The notes: generated by a model not told the origin, from the sequence alone. A DNA stretch of 64,000 bases from Yamagishiella unicocca (GCA_003116995.1 BDSL01000008.1:992001-1056000), one strand, 5' to 3'. Positions 1 to 14,400 are shown, counted from the first letter of the stretch. Numbers and translations are program-made.

Positions 1-3000
1 CGTACCTACGTACAGCAGTGGCAGCATAATAATGGGCAGCCAGACACCAACCATAATCATAGGCAGCCAGATACCGAGCATTTGTTTTGCTTTACCGTTC
101 CGATTGCCTATGCATGAATTATAAACAGCATTGTCAAACAAATGTATACAGCCTCATTATCACATGGCAGCTATCCGGCCTTACCCTGTTGCGCAGGAAC
201 TTGGAACGGCAAACATTGAGTACCTTTGTATTTTCAACATACATCCCTCCTGCAAGTTGTGTACATACGTTATGTGCAATATCAACAACAGCAGATATTA
301 AATGTATAAGCCGAGTTGCTGTATGTTTTGCCCAAGGGTTCTCTAAATTGGTCGTACGGGGACCACTGTAATACATGCCCATGTCAGATACAGATGTCCT
401 ACCAATGCTCACCTCCGCCTGCCTGGTCAGACTTCCCCAATGGAGCCGTAAGTGTCGACGTGGGGTTCAGCATGGCCTGATTGTCATAAAAGTGACATTC
501 ATCCAGCTCCCAGGCGCTCTCATCTGAAACCCTAACTCCGGCCACAGCACCTCCTCTGCGACCTGTCCATTTAGAGTACATAAATTGCAACGTCTTCAAT
601 AATGGCAATGGCTTCACTCATGCTGCACATCTTTATTCCTTTTAAATGCGTTTAATGCCAGCAGGCTTTGACAATGCCTGGTCACAAGGCCATCACCACA
701 AGCATGAAAACATGATGGTCGTATCCTGGTGCGGAGGATTCTTTAATGTGGTGGTGTACGTAACCATCAAGTTTGTCGTAAATCGTGGTCCCACCTGCAG
801 TGTTTCTCGAGAACGTGCATTGGGTCATTGAATTCGTTCTTCTAGAAGGGTCCGTTTCTTGAACCTCTGATTTGACCATCCACAGGGCACCACCATCCGC
901 ATGTGTGGCATGATTGTCCTCAAAGCTGCATAGGCACGAGTTGTAGGATCAGTCTGCGTGACAGCAAGCCTCTGCTCACTAACATAGCACACAAACTGCA
1001 TCTGGCTCCTTGGAGTTGTAGTAAATACCGTCATATTTAAGTAAGCAAGCAACGGTGACAAATAAAGGGAATGGTGAAGGGAAGTATGGCCGTGTATTAT
1101 CAGGTAGGATGGGGTGTAAATAAGAGCATGTAAATGAGATGTAACAATAGTCAAGTATGTATGGTATGCATTACATTGTTTGCTAAAAATGTTTTCCTAC
1201 TTCTTCTACCATATATAGCAGTAAAGTAGGGTTAGTTTGCCCTTGTTCTCTTACCTGGTACCATGTATAGTAGAAAAATAGAACTGGCGCAACATAACTG
1301 TAGGAAAGGTAGGCAACACACATCGATCGGGTCTTTGCAAGGAGCAGGGCGGAATATGAAGGTCATCAGCAACTCCTAGGCAACGGAACATGTGTGTTCC
1401 CTACCTGCTCCTCCACCTGAAGGTGAAGTATTATTGATGAAGTGGCAATTAGCTATTGATGCGCCAGCAAAGCCCACTCTGATTCCAGTGAGACCTCCAC
1501 CACCTTTACGTACAATCCCACGCAGGCGTGCCAATGCAGGCACGGTTCACACCAGTAGTTAATACATTCAGTTACGTATGATGGAAGTGTCCATCTGTAA
1601 GCCAGCTGTGCGCACTTACCAAGGCCTTCATCCGCACTGGGGCCCGTATAGTTGTATGTCATAACATTATCTGCAAATGTGCTTCTTGAAACGTTGAATC
1701 CACCAACAGACTCGATGTAAGCCCCTCCATTTTGATTTTTAATGAACCTGAAAAGTCATAGACATACATAGCACTAAAAGACTGGTACTTGGATGTGCAA
1801 GTTGGCTCAATGGAAGTAGCTAGAGGGCAGCAGTCGCTCTGTGCTTTCGGCCACATACATCAGAGCTTTTGTACATTCAAAGCGAGGCGATTATTGCGCC
1901 CGAGCAAGCTTACCGACAGTCGCTGATGTTAATGAAGAATGTTTGACTGACATACAATGGCCGCTCGCCTGTGATACAATTGGACTTCAGCTCCGCAGTA
2001 GCTGCTGTCGTTGGACCAAGAGAAGGCTGGCGCCTGTCCACGCAGCAGTCAAAATAATATATTTGGTAAGTACATAACAAACATTAGCTATCTAGACTTG
2101 AAGTCGCATTCCAGGAAATACAGCAAGTGTAAAACATTTTAACTCATTGCCACAATATGGAGGGTGAGATGTTAATGCAAATTTTGTTGTACATGGTTCC
2201 AGTTGCCCTGTACCTGTACGTGGACGTGTACCGAGTCAAAAAGCACAGAGATGGAAACACCCCGCAATGATTGCCAGCGCTGTTTCACCTTAAATGCACA
2301 CTTGTGCTATTAGGTGCTGTGTGAGCTTCAATACGCTACTTGAGGAACACGCAGGACACTACTATCCCATTTAGTAAATGCTGTTACCAAATTCAAACGA
2401 ACCTACCCGCAGAGGTTACCAGTGAAATTCGTGTTGGTAACAAAGACGTGAGTCTTGCCAGGTAGGACGTTCTTGTCCATTAACAGTGCATCCGAAGCAA
2501 CAATATAAAGTGTGCCCGTTATGAAGGCTTCATTTCCTGTCCGTGTGCATGCAGGAACCAAGGATCCTTATCATTATATTTGAAAACAAAATGAGGGAAC
2601 TAACCAGTGCGTGTATTTTCCATTGCTCGGATTGGGTGTCTCACCTTCAAAAATGCTGTCCTTAACATAGGCTGAATTGTGTGACTCCTGTCCAAGAGGT
2701 GTCATTTGTATCATGACAATGTGGAAAGACCCCGCACCCATACTCGTAGGGTAGGTGATAGGTGGATCCCCCATTGGTGCCAGGGTCATGAAGCCTGTGT
2801 AGTAAAGCCATCTCTGGACTGGCACATAATTCCCTGAGAGGTGCATAGTGAGCGATGGATGTGAAATGTTACACTTACAGCCTGCATAATGAAAATTGTC
2901 AACCGTCCTCAGGTTTCATTTTATGCAAACTGTATGCCCACCTTTGAAAGAGCACGTGTCAATGGTTGCATTGTCTCGCACCTCATCCAGCCAGAAGGCC

Positions 3001-6000
3001 CCTGTGCTGTTGGATACCTGCATGTAATTCCATGCAAAGGAAAAGACGATGTTTTCAACAATGTGAGGTTTTCATATATCTCGCAGCGGTTTCAGATGTA
3101 TTCCTTAACGCCTGACTATGATATGGCAAAGGCTGATCGGCAGAAAGTCTCCAGGATTAGCTTGTAGCTTATGTACAGCTTTAAGCTTCTATCCTTACGT
3201 AGAATGATACTTGTTAGCTCAAAATTATAAAAGCTGTGCAACCCTTGGCGCGGGTGATGCCCCGCTCCCTCTATCTACCCAACCAATAGGGGATCCCAAC
3301 ACCCAGCAACCTGTGTAAATTTGGAGCTATCCCGTACATAGAGGGACAAACTGCCAACTTTCCACTAAATCAATACACGCCTCCAAATATATCTGTCTAT
3401 CTGCTACTTTGTAGTCACATTCATTTACTTGGTGGTATACTTCTGTGCCATCTATTTCTCCCCCGTCTGGAGCGTGTGCGTCCTACGGGTGGCTCAACCA
3501 TCAAGTACACTCAAGTACACCAAGCATGGCGGCATGCTGGACATGGAGCTGGCGGAAGACCGGTTTCCGGAGAGCGCTTGAATCTCAAAAATTGATACAA
3601 ATATGAGTTAGGGATGTGGCAGGAGCACCAGCCTCCGGCGAGTTGCACTAACTGGTCGTGTTCCACAGCGATAATGTGGCGTGGGCCTTAGCGATATGAG
3701 GTGGATTGGTACTGGTGGCGCGAGCGTATAGGGTGTACTGATGCCCTCACCGCCCCGCCCCCTTAACAACATGCCAGGCCTAGTGCCGGCGTAATGTAAT
3801 AATAATGTTATAATAATTTCTCCCCCGTCTCCAGATACCTGTCCAGATCTATCCGTACGTCTCTGGTGACATACATGTTGTGGGTGTTTGCCATGCCTCC
3901 GCGGTTACCCATCTTATTATCGGCCAGCAGCCAGTACACTTGAGTGAAGAACCCGGCATAGCAGACCTATCTAAGGGAAATCAACACGGAGGTCCAATTT
4001 CTCAAGCAAGCCCGAAGCACGTTTTTCGTTTTTCACCCTATATACAGGGCACCTTGTATCTATGCACAGTAGTCCCAGGCTTACCTTGCAGTTATGCACA
4101 GTCACAGAGCGTGGCCACCGCAACCATACGGCCGGCATACCACTTGCGTGGTTGTGGATATTGACTCCTGTCAGCTTGAAATCCGCACTGTGCCGTAACA
4201 AATCAGTGGGCGACTGTTCATCGTCTCGTCCGGCAAGCTTGCTCCAATCTGCATGCAGCGGATTATGTGTTGTCACTTAACAACGATATCCAGTAGTGAA
4301 TTCGAGTTTTTGAATGCAAATGGTGTCTTTGTATCATGATGAACATCGATGGGAAGGACACTCGAAGTAGTGAGAATGCCCAGCATTGCACCCGATGGCT
4401 CTGGCTCTAGCTTGCGGTCTTGGGCCAACTGTAACGAATGGCTACTACCAGCTACCAGAAGAAGCCAAAATGAGGCTGACGCTTGGAGCAAGGATTTCTC
4501 ATACATAGTCGCGAAATGCTGGCTTGCTTCGAATCGGTTTTTATACGTATCACTCACCAACTGCCGTGCTCATGATGGCTGCGCCATCATTCCCGCTGTA
4601 AACCCCCCGTGTGACACTTATGGTCGCCATGGCTTGATCTGTGGGCTTAGCACCAGGATAGGGTGAATTCCGTTGATGCAGTACGATCGCACCTAGTGTA
4701 CGACCAGTCACGTTCGGCATTCCTGATCGTACTGCACTGCTGCTCAGATTTCGAAGTTTCACATCCTGCAACATCAAAGCCAGCACTCATTATTAGGATC
4801 ACAAATGAAAGATGACATTGTTAACATAAAACCATAGATAGCGGCACCAGCATAGCACAACATACCTTCCTCCAGTACTGCAGAAGTGGATATGTGTATG
4901 TCAACCATGGCATCATAGCCTTGAATAACATCATACCAGTGCCAACGGCTTTAGGATTGCTGTCAGAAATAGGGCCTGGTGAAGGTAAGTTGGCTGGATC
5001 AACGGCGGCCTGCCATAGTAGCTTGTTGTCTTGTACAATACAATCATTTAGATTAATGGAACATGGGGTACCATCGCACATGACATACAGTCCTCCGGTT
5101 GACACGCCTGCTCATCAAAGAGGTGCCAATAATTAGTTCAAGAGCATAAAGGATAAACGTTCCCTTTCAACGTTCATCTATCTTGACTACATGAGGAAAT
5201 TTGATTGATAAATGGGACAACACGGCACATATGACACAATATGAATATTACTAGTAATGCATGCGATGGATCTATGCGGCATGAGGTAAGAACAGTTTGC
5301 TTATTACATCTATAACCAGGGCCCTGCAAAAAAGAAACGCTGCTTACTTCCATAGCATCAAAGCAAGTACTGAGGGGCCTATGTATACCCGAACTATAAG
5401 GGTTTGTTGGGCTAGCCTCGGCTCTGCACGAACTGCAAAAGTACTAGGAGTCCACAAATCATAGGTATTGAAAAGAAAGAATCGAGTAGTATTGGAAACG
5501 ATTATGTTGCTTACAATTAAAAGGCCAAAGTAAATAGTAGGCAAAGCGACCATTCTAGGTACCCATCCACTGCAATGTATGTATGTAAGAGATATTTAAT
5601 AAGGGAAGATACATGCATACATACGCAGTTCAGGACGCTGAAGTGAATAGTGGTCATATGACGTATGTAACAAAACAAGCCAAGGTGAAACGGAAATGGG
5701 TTTAACTGCTTGCCAGCGGGCCGATCAGCTGTAAAAAGCGTGCGTAAGTTGAGAACGCACAGCACTATTAGCCTATAATTCCTTCGCTCTACTTCGAAAC
5801 AAAGGGTATAGTACTAAGAAAACGTCTATCGTACGAAGTGCATGTTATTAATTGTGTGAAAGGCCTCACCGGTGTTTTCCTTGAGCGTGACAGCCATCAT
5901 GTTAACTCTGCAAGAGTGTGGCAGCTCTGCATAATCCCTTGGGGTCTGGCAGTTTATGGAAATGACGGCCTCCATATCATCGGCCCATGGCCCTTCCTGC

Positions 6001-7412
6001 ATTCATTAAATTACTGTTGTGTTGATGACACAGTAGGCAGTGGTGTGCATAGCAACGAACACATCCAAGCAAGCCTATATATTCCCTCCTTGCACCCAAA
6101 ATATACTCCACACGCACATACGTCTGTGATCATGTGGTCACAGACAGGCTATTATTATAGTTTTTTTTGGTGATCATCATTACTACGCACGTACAGCTGC
6201 TATCATCATCAGGCACATGGCATCGATGCCGACCGTGTCCACATGCATGACAATGATTTAAGGGGCCACCCCACCTAGCTACCTGAAGTTCCGGGTGTAT
6301 CCTTGCAGCGTGAGAGAGTAGGAGCCCTTCGTACTCTTCAAGGTCTGGAGTTTCAGCGAGCAACGGCTCATTTTCTACCTGCTGCTGCTCCTGCTGCTGC
6401 CACTGTCCAACGCTTTCACGCCGATCCGCCGAAGCCATCATAAATGTGTTGCTTGTTAGGATCGTGTCGCGCATTGTAAGCGTCCCAATGAATTCATCCG
6501 CATGGATTGCAAGGGCCGCTGTAGATGCTGTGATAGCTTCTGGGCGTCCTGGAGATGAGATGTCCACACGCCCAGTAGCCTTCATATGTATGCAGGTATT
6601 GAATGGGAAAAATAAGGAAAGAATAACGAACATACATAATATACATAATAGCATACGCTACAAGGGCCCCGTCCATGAATAAACCTAGACGTGCCTGGAG
6701 TGAATAGCAATGCTGATGATTACTGTAAGCATGCATATTATGCCCTCTGCCGTTCAGTAATTATCCCTGAACCCCAAATAAGCCCGGTCCATCCATTTAG
6801 TGCATTGCATACGTACCTACCCATACATGCAGGGTGACTTGGCTATCCGATACCGGCCTATCTATCCACGTGTGCATGATTACATAGTATAAACACAAAC
6901 CTCCCTCTTCTGCGCCTGCACTAAGGTTGAATCGCTGTGGCATTACAGGGTACCCACTGGACGGACGCACATACCAGTGTCCGTGTGAAGTTCTTGAAAA
7001 TAGTATTGACTATCAGGATGTCAGCTTGGGAGCCAGGTAGGATGAGCAAGCCTGGACGAGTACAGTCTTGTAGGCCCACCCCTGAGATTACCAGACCGCT
7101 GCTACGGTTGTTGAGCTCGATGATGCTCATATTTGTGAAGCCGCAGCGAAGCACGGAAGCTGGGGATGATGCACTAATGCTGGGGGCGCCCTGCAGCTCC
7201 ATAGAAACTGCCACATTTAGGGGCCGACTAAGGGTAAGAATAGTAGGTGGCAGTTGTAAAACCAAGTGTGATATGTTGTTTTCCAGCGTACGCGCGATAG
7301 CGCTGTGCAGGTCGGCCTCGTCCGCGATGTTGATAGTAAAGGTCACTGCCGCTGTCGGCGTCACCGCCGAGATGCAGGCTGACAATACGATAACTGAAAG
7401 AATTATCCTCAT
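1..7412 (-). CDS. Gene A: giant secreted/membrane Pmp-type beta-helix protein, 3' part outside window
   Basis: Start ATG at 7412 gives a clean signal peptide (MRIILSVIVLSACISA), followed by a beta-helix-like domain. Exons read on the minus strand with consistent phases: 7412-6975, 6579-6283, 5996-5870, 5107-4866, 4765-4558, 4248-4085, 3017-2942, 2833-2645, 2536-2407, 2033-1914, 1747-1620, 1503-1405, one ending at 795 (start unresolved), 562-413, and two short ones below 390. Each has a counterpart in gene B with the same phase and near-identical landmarks, for example MPWLTYTYPL, GMPAVWLRWPRSV, FWLDEVRD, CITGERPLYV and GGAVAGVRV. GGA...FxxN repeats are typical of polymorphic membrane protein (Pmp) beta-helices. 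A Gln-rich insert (about 6350-6400) occupies the place of a Tyr-Pro-rich insert in gene B. By analogy with B the missing part should encode a cysteine-rich stalk and membrane domain. Biological function unknown. An upstream in-frame ATG at 7457 would lengthen the N terminus by 15 residues. Confidence 0.85.
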
Positions 7413-9015
7413 CGCTCTATACGAAAAAAACGCGGGAGGAAGACCAGCGTTCACCATAGTCCCCAAATCCAGAAGTCGCGGGCGTTCAGCGTTCGTTTTC
7501 CTCAAACACCATTTGTTTCCGCAAAACCTATTACAATATTTGCTATTATATCGGAAACGCTGGCGAAAACCCTCAAATTGTAAAGTACAGGCGGAATACC
7601 AAGGGCAAGCATACCAACGGGCGGACCCTTCCGATCGGTTACAAGAGCATACGGCATACGCCTTACGTTTCAAGTTTGCAATCTCGACCAGTATAGGCCA
7701 AAGCGACGAAGGGCTGATATCTCCATTTTGTATTGAAGGTAATGAACCGCCGCGCCAGTCCACGTTAACATCGCCACTGTCCAAGCACTACATATGTTAT
7801 CATAACCAATAGTGTAAAGATTACTATATATTACCGCTGGCACAAGCTGCTCAGATAGGCGCACTGTTGATTGGCGCCACTTGCAGGTTTTGAATCAGCA
7901 AGCTGTTCCTTAACGTTGCTGACCAACGCATGCATCTAAGGAGCAGATACGCAACTTCATCTATCGTTAGCACAAATTGCACCTTGGACGTGGCATCGCG
8001 TCACTTTGAAGTTTGAACCATAGATGGCCCTGCATGCAGCCCTGCCACAAAACGGAGGTCCTGGAAAATTCTGCCAGTGATACATATGTATTTGTTTACT
8101 GCATTTATGGCATGATGTGACGTGGCACCGAACTCACAGCGGACTGCACCTTCAAGGAGCGGCGAGGAGAACCAGGCGGGTGCGAGAACTTTGCCCGCCT
8201 GCCTTCTGCTACCCCACCGTAACCATAAGAACAAAAACCAGGGCTGCCTCGCAATGAAGCAATGAACTCACATGCACGTCCTGCAGCGCATTGCTGCCCA
8301 TGGGCCATGGCGGAAATGCAGACAACGAACCCTTCAGCAGGCATGAGCAGGCCCCTCGTTAATGGTGTAGAGAACTCACCCGAGCAAACGACTACTTCGG
8401 CGACGGTGACGCGGACCGACATAGATCGCCCATGCAAAGCCGTATGTCCTGTTGGCAGGCTGCACCAGGTTGCCCAGCCAGGTTTTTGTGGCCCCGTTAC
8501 AGCAATGCCAAGTAGTGTGGTCCCTATTGCGTACATCCAACGCACTCCATACATACATTCCTACTCCAGACCTGTGGTGTTCGGTGTGTCGTGCCACGCG
8601 CGGGCGCGGCCTACCAACAACAACCACCCAGAAATTTTCAGGACGGGTTGTGCTAGCAGGGAGCGGCTACCGCAGGTCTGCCCAGGTCGTTGCGTAGTAA
8701 CTGTCGCCGCACTACGCCCATAGGAGACGGAAACGCAGCGTTTGACCCACGGGACGACTGTGGAGGAATCCCACTTTAGTAGGGGACTGGTGTAGTCGTA
8801 ATCAAGATATCAAGTTGCAGGGGAAGGTTTGTCAGTCTGTTGGGCCCGTAGACGGACTCGCTCACATGCTCGTGCAGCGTAACGAGGCTCTTTGGGGAAT
8901 GAGCGGCACAGTTTATCAACCAAACCGTTACAGGTTTAAGGGCTATAGCCCGGAGTCCTGGGGACTGGCCTCGGTGGGTCCAGAGTCCACGCCAGGTGGC
9001 TCGTCGTACCAACAC

Positions 9016-9250
9016 AGTAAGGGTCTGGGGGCCTGGAGTATACCCGTGAACAGCCTACTTAGTGAGGACTGTAGTCAATGTCTGGTGACTCCTCAGAACA
9101 GCAAAGGGTCTGCGGACCCGGAGGCTGGGGACCGGTCTACTTCGGACCGTGGTCAACACCTAGTCGCTCCTTAGAACAGCAGAGTAAGGGTCTGCGACCC
9201 GGAGGCTAGGGACTGGTCTACTCAGGACCGCAGTCAACTACTAGTCGCTC
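9016..9250. repeat. Degenerate tandem repeat, about 80-base unit, three copies
   Basis: Three successive copies begin near 9016, 9097 and 9178. Each runs through CAG(T)AAGGGTCTG, then GGAGGCT(G/A)GGGAC, GGTCTACT, GGACCG...GTCAA, and ends in CTAGTCGCTCCT. Copies two and three are closest to each other; the first is the most diverged. It lies in the spacer between genes A and B. Confidence 0.7.
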
Positions 9251-9325
9251 CTGGAGGCCTGGTGCCTCGAGCCGTTTTATACTACTAACACCGGTCTCCC
9301 CTTTTAGGGCCCGATCCTGGGTAAT

Positions 9326-9399
9326 CCTGTGCAACGTAATATCTCGCCTGTGCAACGTAATCCGCGGCCTGCCCAACGCAATGCCCCGCGCAACGTAAT
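9326..9399 (+). repeat. Array of four CCTGTGCAACGTAAT-type motifs
   Basis: CCTGTGCAACGTAAT occurs exactly at 9326-9340 and 9347-9361, as CCTGCCCAACGCAAT at 9368-9382, and with a changed 5' part at 9385-9399. The first spacings are 21 bases, close to two helical turns. A related CAACGTA core recurs near 9525. This could be a binding-site array in the divergent spacer or simply a short minisatellite. Confidence 0.65.
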
Positions 9400-11441
9400 C
9401 CACCACTCAACTTGGCCTGGTGGCCTCGGCCTCCCAGCCTCGCACTCCCAGCCTCGCACTCCCAGCCTCGCCCACGTAATACACTAGCAGGCCCGGCCCG
9501 GCCTCGGGGCCACGTCAGCTGCGCAACGTAGGTCGTCTAACGGTCAACTGACGCCGGATCCACCCGCGACAGGTAGAAATCCATCCAACTCATTCAACGC
9601 GTCCGGTCAACTAGCCTGGCTGCCCAGGGTTCTCCGCGACAGGTGCAATGCGCATAACAAAGACCGGCTTCCGGCGTTTCCTAAAACCCGCCAAACCCTA
9701 AAAATTGGAACCCGAAATCATCTCCAAAGAACAAAAATATAAAATCCCAGATGAAGCCAGCGACGTTACCAAAGGAGTGAAGAGGATCGCGAAGATTCAC
9801 CATTGTCGGTGCCAGTGCAGGCCAGCAGTAGAAGGGCGGTTGCAAACGCGAAAGCCCACGCGGACAGCGAGGCAGACAGGCGAAATGTCAACCGAGAGGA
9901 TGAAAGGAGGCGGCGAAAGGCACGCATGGTCACTAGATGAACGGAGAGGCGAGAGGGGTGACAAGCAACGCGCAACAATACACGCCATAATTTATACTTT
10001 ACCGCTGCTGTCACCTGATGGTAAAAGCGACAGGCAGTCGCAGGCAGCCCCCCAGACAGTCAAGTAAGGGTGGCAACATAATTCAATGCACTAGCCGTGC
10101 ACTGCTGTAGAGGCCACGACGGCGGCTTCCAGAAAGGAAATGTGCATACAAGGGTGCAAGCTAGCCCGGCCAGTAGTGTGTGGCTCAGAAGGAGCTCCCC
10201 ATGACACTGCCATGCCAAGAGTCGCACCAACAGCGCGACACTGGCGGTGCGGGCAGGGCAAACAAGTAGTAGTACAAGTAAGTTACAGTAGGTTCCAGAC
10301 CAAATGTGGTGAGCGGGAGTGAGGGTGGGTTGGGAGGGAAAGTCGCCGACGAGGGAAAAACCGTTTGTGACATACGTTTAAAGCAAGGTGCATGCTGTGG
10401 AGCTTAGTTGAGGGAATGAAAACCGGAGGTTGTAGGTCGACCCTTGGCGGCTATGTCTATTTCGGCTGCATTGAATCGGCTAATGGAAACAAGGACCCCC
10501 GCTGCATAAGGATAACGGTTTGGGAGGCCGCTTTGTTTGGGCGCAAGTTGGAGACTTTGGTGAGGCAGGTGAGGCAGCTGGACATGGAATTTTAGTGAAA
10601 CACGGTGCATGACGCCCGGACCCACCCGAATACCGACAAGGATCTTGTGGATGAAGTAGATGACGAAGAGCTAAATGACCAGACAGGACCAGACAGCATC
10701 CGTAGCAGGATGCCGTAGTCACGCCGCATGAGAGCGCAGACCTGCACCCAGACACAACCCCCCTAACACCCGCAATCAAGAATGCAGTGGACAGGCAAAT
10801 CGCCAATCAAAACCTGGGGTGGCTGTCAGCTCCAAGGGGTTCTGGCAGCAGCTCCAGCAGGAGGAGCATCATCAGCTCCACGGTGGGGAGGGGGGAGCAT
10901 GTATGCATGGCGATGCAAGGAGACACAGGTGGACAGGCCCTGCTGTGCGTATGAGGGCCTCTCCACCTACACGTGTTTGAAGACCCGCCCGGTGACACAT
11001 CCATTATCTCGCAGTTCTAGACATGGCTAGAGGGGCTTGGAAGGGCAATGAAGCCATGGAGTGAGGCGCATGTTTGCGCCCCTGGTATACCTGCAGCACA
11101 GTCCTAATGATGATGCTCGCTGGGCTAGGTGTTAGTGGAGACATGCAAATCTGATTTGTTAAGCTGTAATTGTCGCGTTCAACCTCCTTGAACCACTAGC
11201 CCGCCGTAGGTCCCTACCGTACATTGCAGAGACGTGATCATTGGGGTAAACGTTTGCCTTCTGAGGTGGTTTTTATTGACAGAAAGCTATGCGACATACT
11301 CCTCTTCTGTCTGTTACTCTACCCGAGCTTGCACGCCCGAGCAGCAATAGACATTTCCCTGACATGCTCGTTGAAAGCTCAACCTAAGAACGTTAGCAGG
11401 CATTGTTTCGGGAGCTCCTGTATCGCGACAGGCCTGTGCAA

Positions 11442-14400
11442 ATGGAATCCAACGCGCTTGAGGGTGAGACTTTTGGCACCGGCAGACATTGGCGTTTGAA
11501 ACAGCTGGTCTACATCCTTGTCTTATCTTGCATCATTGGAGCCGGGAAGGCGTATAGCGTGCCCAATACCGGTACATTCAATGCGACCGACGAGGCGAGC
11601 CTTTACAAAATCCTTGAGGAGGCGACGTCAAATAAGTTAGAGGCCGTGACTATACTGCTTCCAGCAACTGCACTCGTCCTTAGCCGGCCACTCAAGGTCA
11701 GCTTAGCGCTGGCACTGAGAGGTGCCACCGGCATGGCAGACAATCCTTCACCAACTTCGATGCTTCGCTGCGGGTCGGACGGAATGAGCCTCATTGAATT
11801 CAATGGTAACAATAAGCTTGTGATTTCCGGTTTGGTTTTGCACGGCTGCTCGCGTCCTGGTCTTCTCATTGGGCCTGGGTCAGCAGCTGGCGTGTTTATC
11901 GAGAACTCTGTCTTTACGAACTTCTCACGGACACTGGTGAGTCCAGGCGTGTTGAATGCTCAAGGGGAAACCGATTTGATATTAGGTTAGTTAAGAGATA
12001 GTGTCTACCTCAATGTTTTGATCGATGGGGTAATAAAACCGGGGGCCACGCACGGCAGAGCAGAAGAGTCATGAACGCCAACGAGGGGCGAATTGTTAAA
12101 GATATAACATATTGCATCTTTTGGTACAGACGCCATGCTGGCTTATCTATGTGATGCTGCGGGTGGCTTGTATGCGCAATCTGGATGAGCAGTATGTAAC
12201 AGCACATGCATTGATGCATGACAGGTGGATGGGATCCATTATAACTATCACCAAAGAGCTTAGGGACTGGACGGATGACTATCAATAACGTGATAAGTCG
12301 TTAGTACAGCCCACCCGCCCACCCACCCGCCCCCTGTAGTGTCGCTAGATATTTAGGCCCACAAGCACAGCAATGCACGTAGTGGGCTTAATTCATAGAC
12401 GGTTCGGCCCCGGAGAGTATCGCTGCGGCACATACCTGCATGTCGCAATTTTATTGCATCTGGGTAGGTCTATCTACCTAGCCTCAGCTGCTGAAAACTA
12501 GCTCGCATGTGCTGCTGGTGTTGATCTCTCTACATAGTGGCCTTTTCCAACCCCTGCTCTAGTATTAATTCGCCCCTTGGCCACATGGTTGTCTTCTATC
12601 GATGTTCAGGATCCTGGCCGAGTAAACATCCATGAGCCAGGAAGCCCGGCAGCCATCGTCGAATCTACAGCAGCGCTCGCGATAAGCGCCCTTGATTTTA
12701 CTGGAAATCTCACAATTCGAAATACCGTTTTCAGCAGGAATGCATTTCGTGTTGCCCCGCCAGCAGGTGCGCGTGGGAGACAGCGCAGCGTGCAGCATGT
12801 ACTGTCTCGGATACAAAATACGATGGCGCACGCCAGCAGCAAGCCTGATGCTGTACATAACGCTGCTGTGTCAGCAGCCCAGCTGCCCTATGGCAGGCAC
12901 AACCGAGCAGGGCGACGAAGGGATGGTTCAGGCGCAAGTTGCGAAGATAACAATGGCCCACCCATATCCAATGACGGCCAATTTCATATGCCACGTAAAC
13001 GGCAGCTGCAGTCCGTCCACCCCGCCGGTTATCCAGTTTCTTCATCAGCATCAGCAGGTTATCCGGGTTATCCAGCTTATCCATCCACTCCTGACCTTCC
13101 CGCGCACTCAGAAGTTCCTTATGACGACGAGCCCGTAATGCCACAGGGTATCGGATGCGGTCTTTTATTGTCTCACGCGGCCAACATTCACCCTGGACTC
13201 CAGGTAAACTGGCCTGGTTGTATAATGACGTTATGTAGCACTTTCGGCTTCGTTCAAAAATAATCGCACATATACATCTCTCTACGTTCGTTCAAGACGC
13301 CAAATAAAGCGAGTATGTAGTAGGAAATCAGCACGCAGGAGCATGCTATGTATCGGGAAACATCCATACCTTGGTCGACACCTCACCCATTGTCCAACGC
13401 CGATGGCCAGATGCTGTCACTGCCGGCCGTCGGATGTATGCCTTTGGGATCATGGAGGCGGAGGGCCGCAGCAAGGGGTGCCCACAAATAAGGAGGCTGA
13501 GATACCCCTGCCGCCGGCGGCGAACTGGGACTCGCGGACAAAGGACCCCCTGGAAATGAAAGGCATGCATTAGGGAACAAACATGATAAGCAAGGCCCTT
13601 CGACTTGGTATTAAATCACCATCGTCCGAAATATCCCACGGTCCGATCCCCACGACCCGTCATCTACACACGCAAGAGGAAGGGGCGGGGCTAGCTTGGG
13701 CTCTAGAGATCCAGCGCCTACGTACGTATGGTAGGGTTCGCCCGACCCTAACCCTGCCGAATCTTTGTGGGGCCAGAGGCCGCGACTGGGCATGGAAAGG
13801 TGCAGCACTAACTGGCTGGCACTCGAAGAGAAGTAAGGGGAAATGGTGAAAAAGCGACTTGCAGCTGCGGACGGAGACCCGACGAAGGCAGATAGAGGTG
13901 CATCTGGCACTACTGCTGATACCAACCCGTACATGTTTCGTATAAGCAAGCGCGGTGAAGACATGTAACGTGATCTTATGCTGAAAAACGCTCGATCATT
14001 CGTTTCACACCGGAACACAGTATACGTAAGGTGCCGTGGAAGGAAGGCCAGCGAAACCCGTTCCGACAAGCCGAAGTACCTGACTAAGAGAAGAAAACCC
14101 GCCGTATGAGAGGTCAACTTGTCCGTCCACGCTTGGGATCGCCCGCGGAAAAAAGGGCTCCACCACCTCCGTTGCGCGCATGAATTAATAAGTGGAGTGC
14201 ACCCAGTTGCAGTCCAGTGTGCGTGGGAGACCTAACCCTATAATAATGTGAGCGGCAGTCAGAATATGCAGTGTACAGGCTTACATCCAATCAACGCCCA
14301 CCCGAATTAGTAGGGCTAGCGTGTGGTGATATTATTTGTGATGAGCGTATTATCTTTCAACTGTATCCCCTTGCCCTTTACTATATATCGCCATCCATTG

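Larger units (their letters stand above)
7413..11441. promoter_or_regulatory. Divergent intergenic spacer between genes A and B
   Basis: About 4 kb between the two start codons. No frame in it resembles a known protein. It should contain both promoters. It holds a degenerate tandem repeat of about 80 bases (9016-9250), an array of a 15-base motif (9326-9399), short CTCCCAGCCTCGCA repeats near 9430-9475, and a telomere-like CCTAAAACCC/AAACCCTAAAA stretch near 9680-9702. Untranslated first exons cannot be excluded. Confidence 0.5.

Noticed and set aside
9705..10067. Basic 120-codon open frame in the A/B spacer
   Set aside because: Arg/Gly/Lys-rich composition, non-ATG start and no resemblance to known proteins; likely chance.
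13583..14117. Open frames on both strands in the intron between gene B exons 13203 and 14900
   Set aside because: No GGA/FxxN motifs, no counterpart in gene A, and exon phases already join across the gap.
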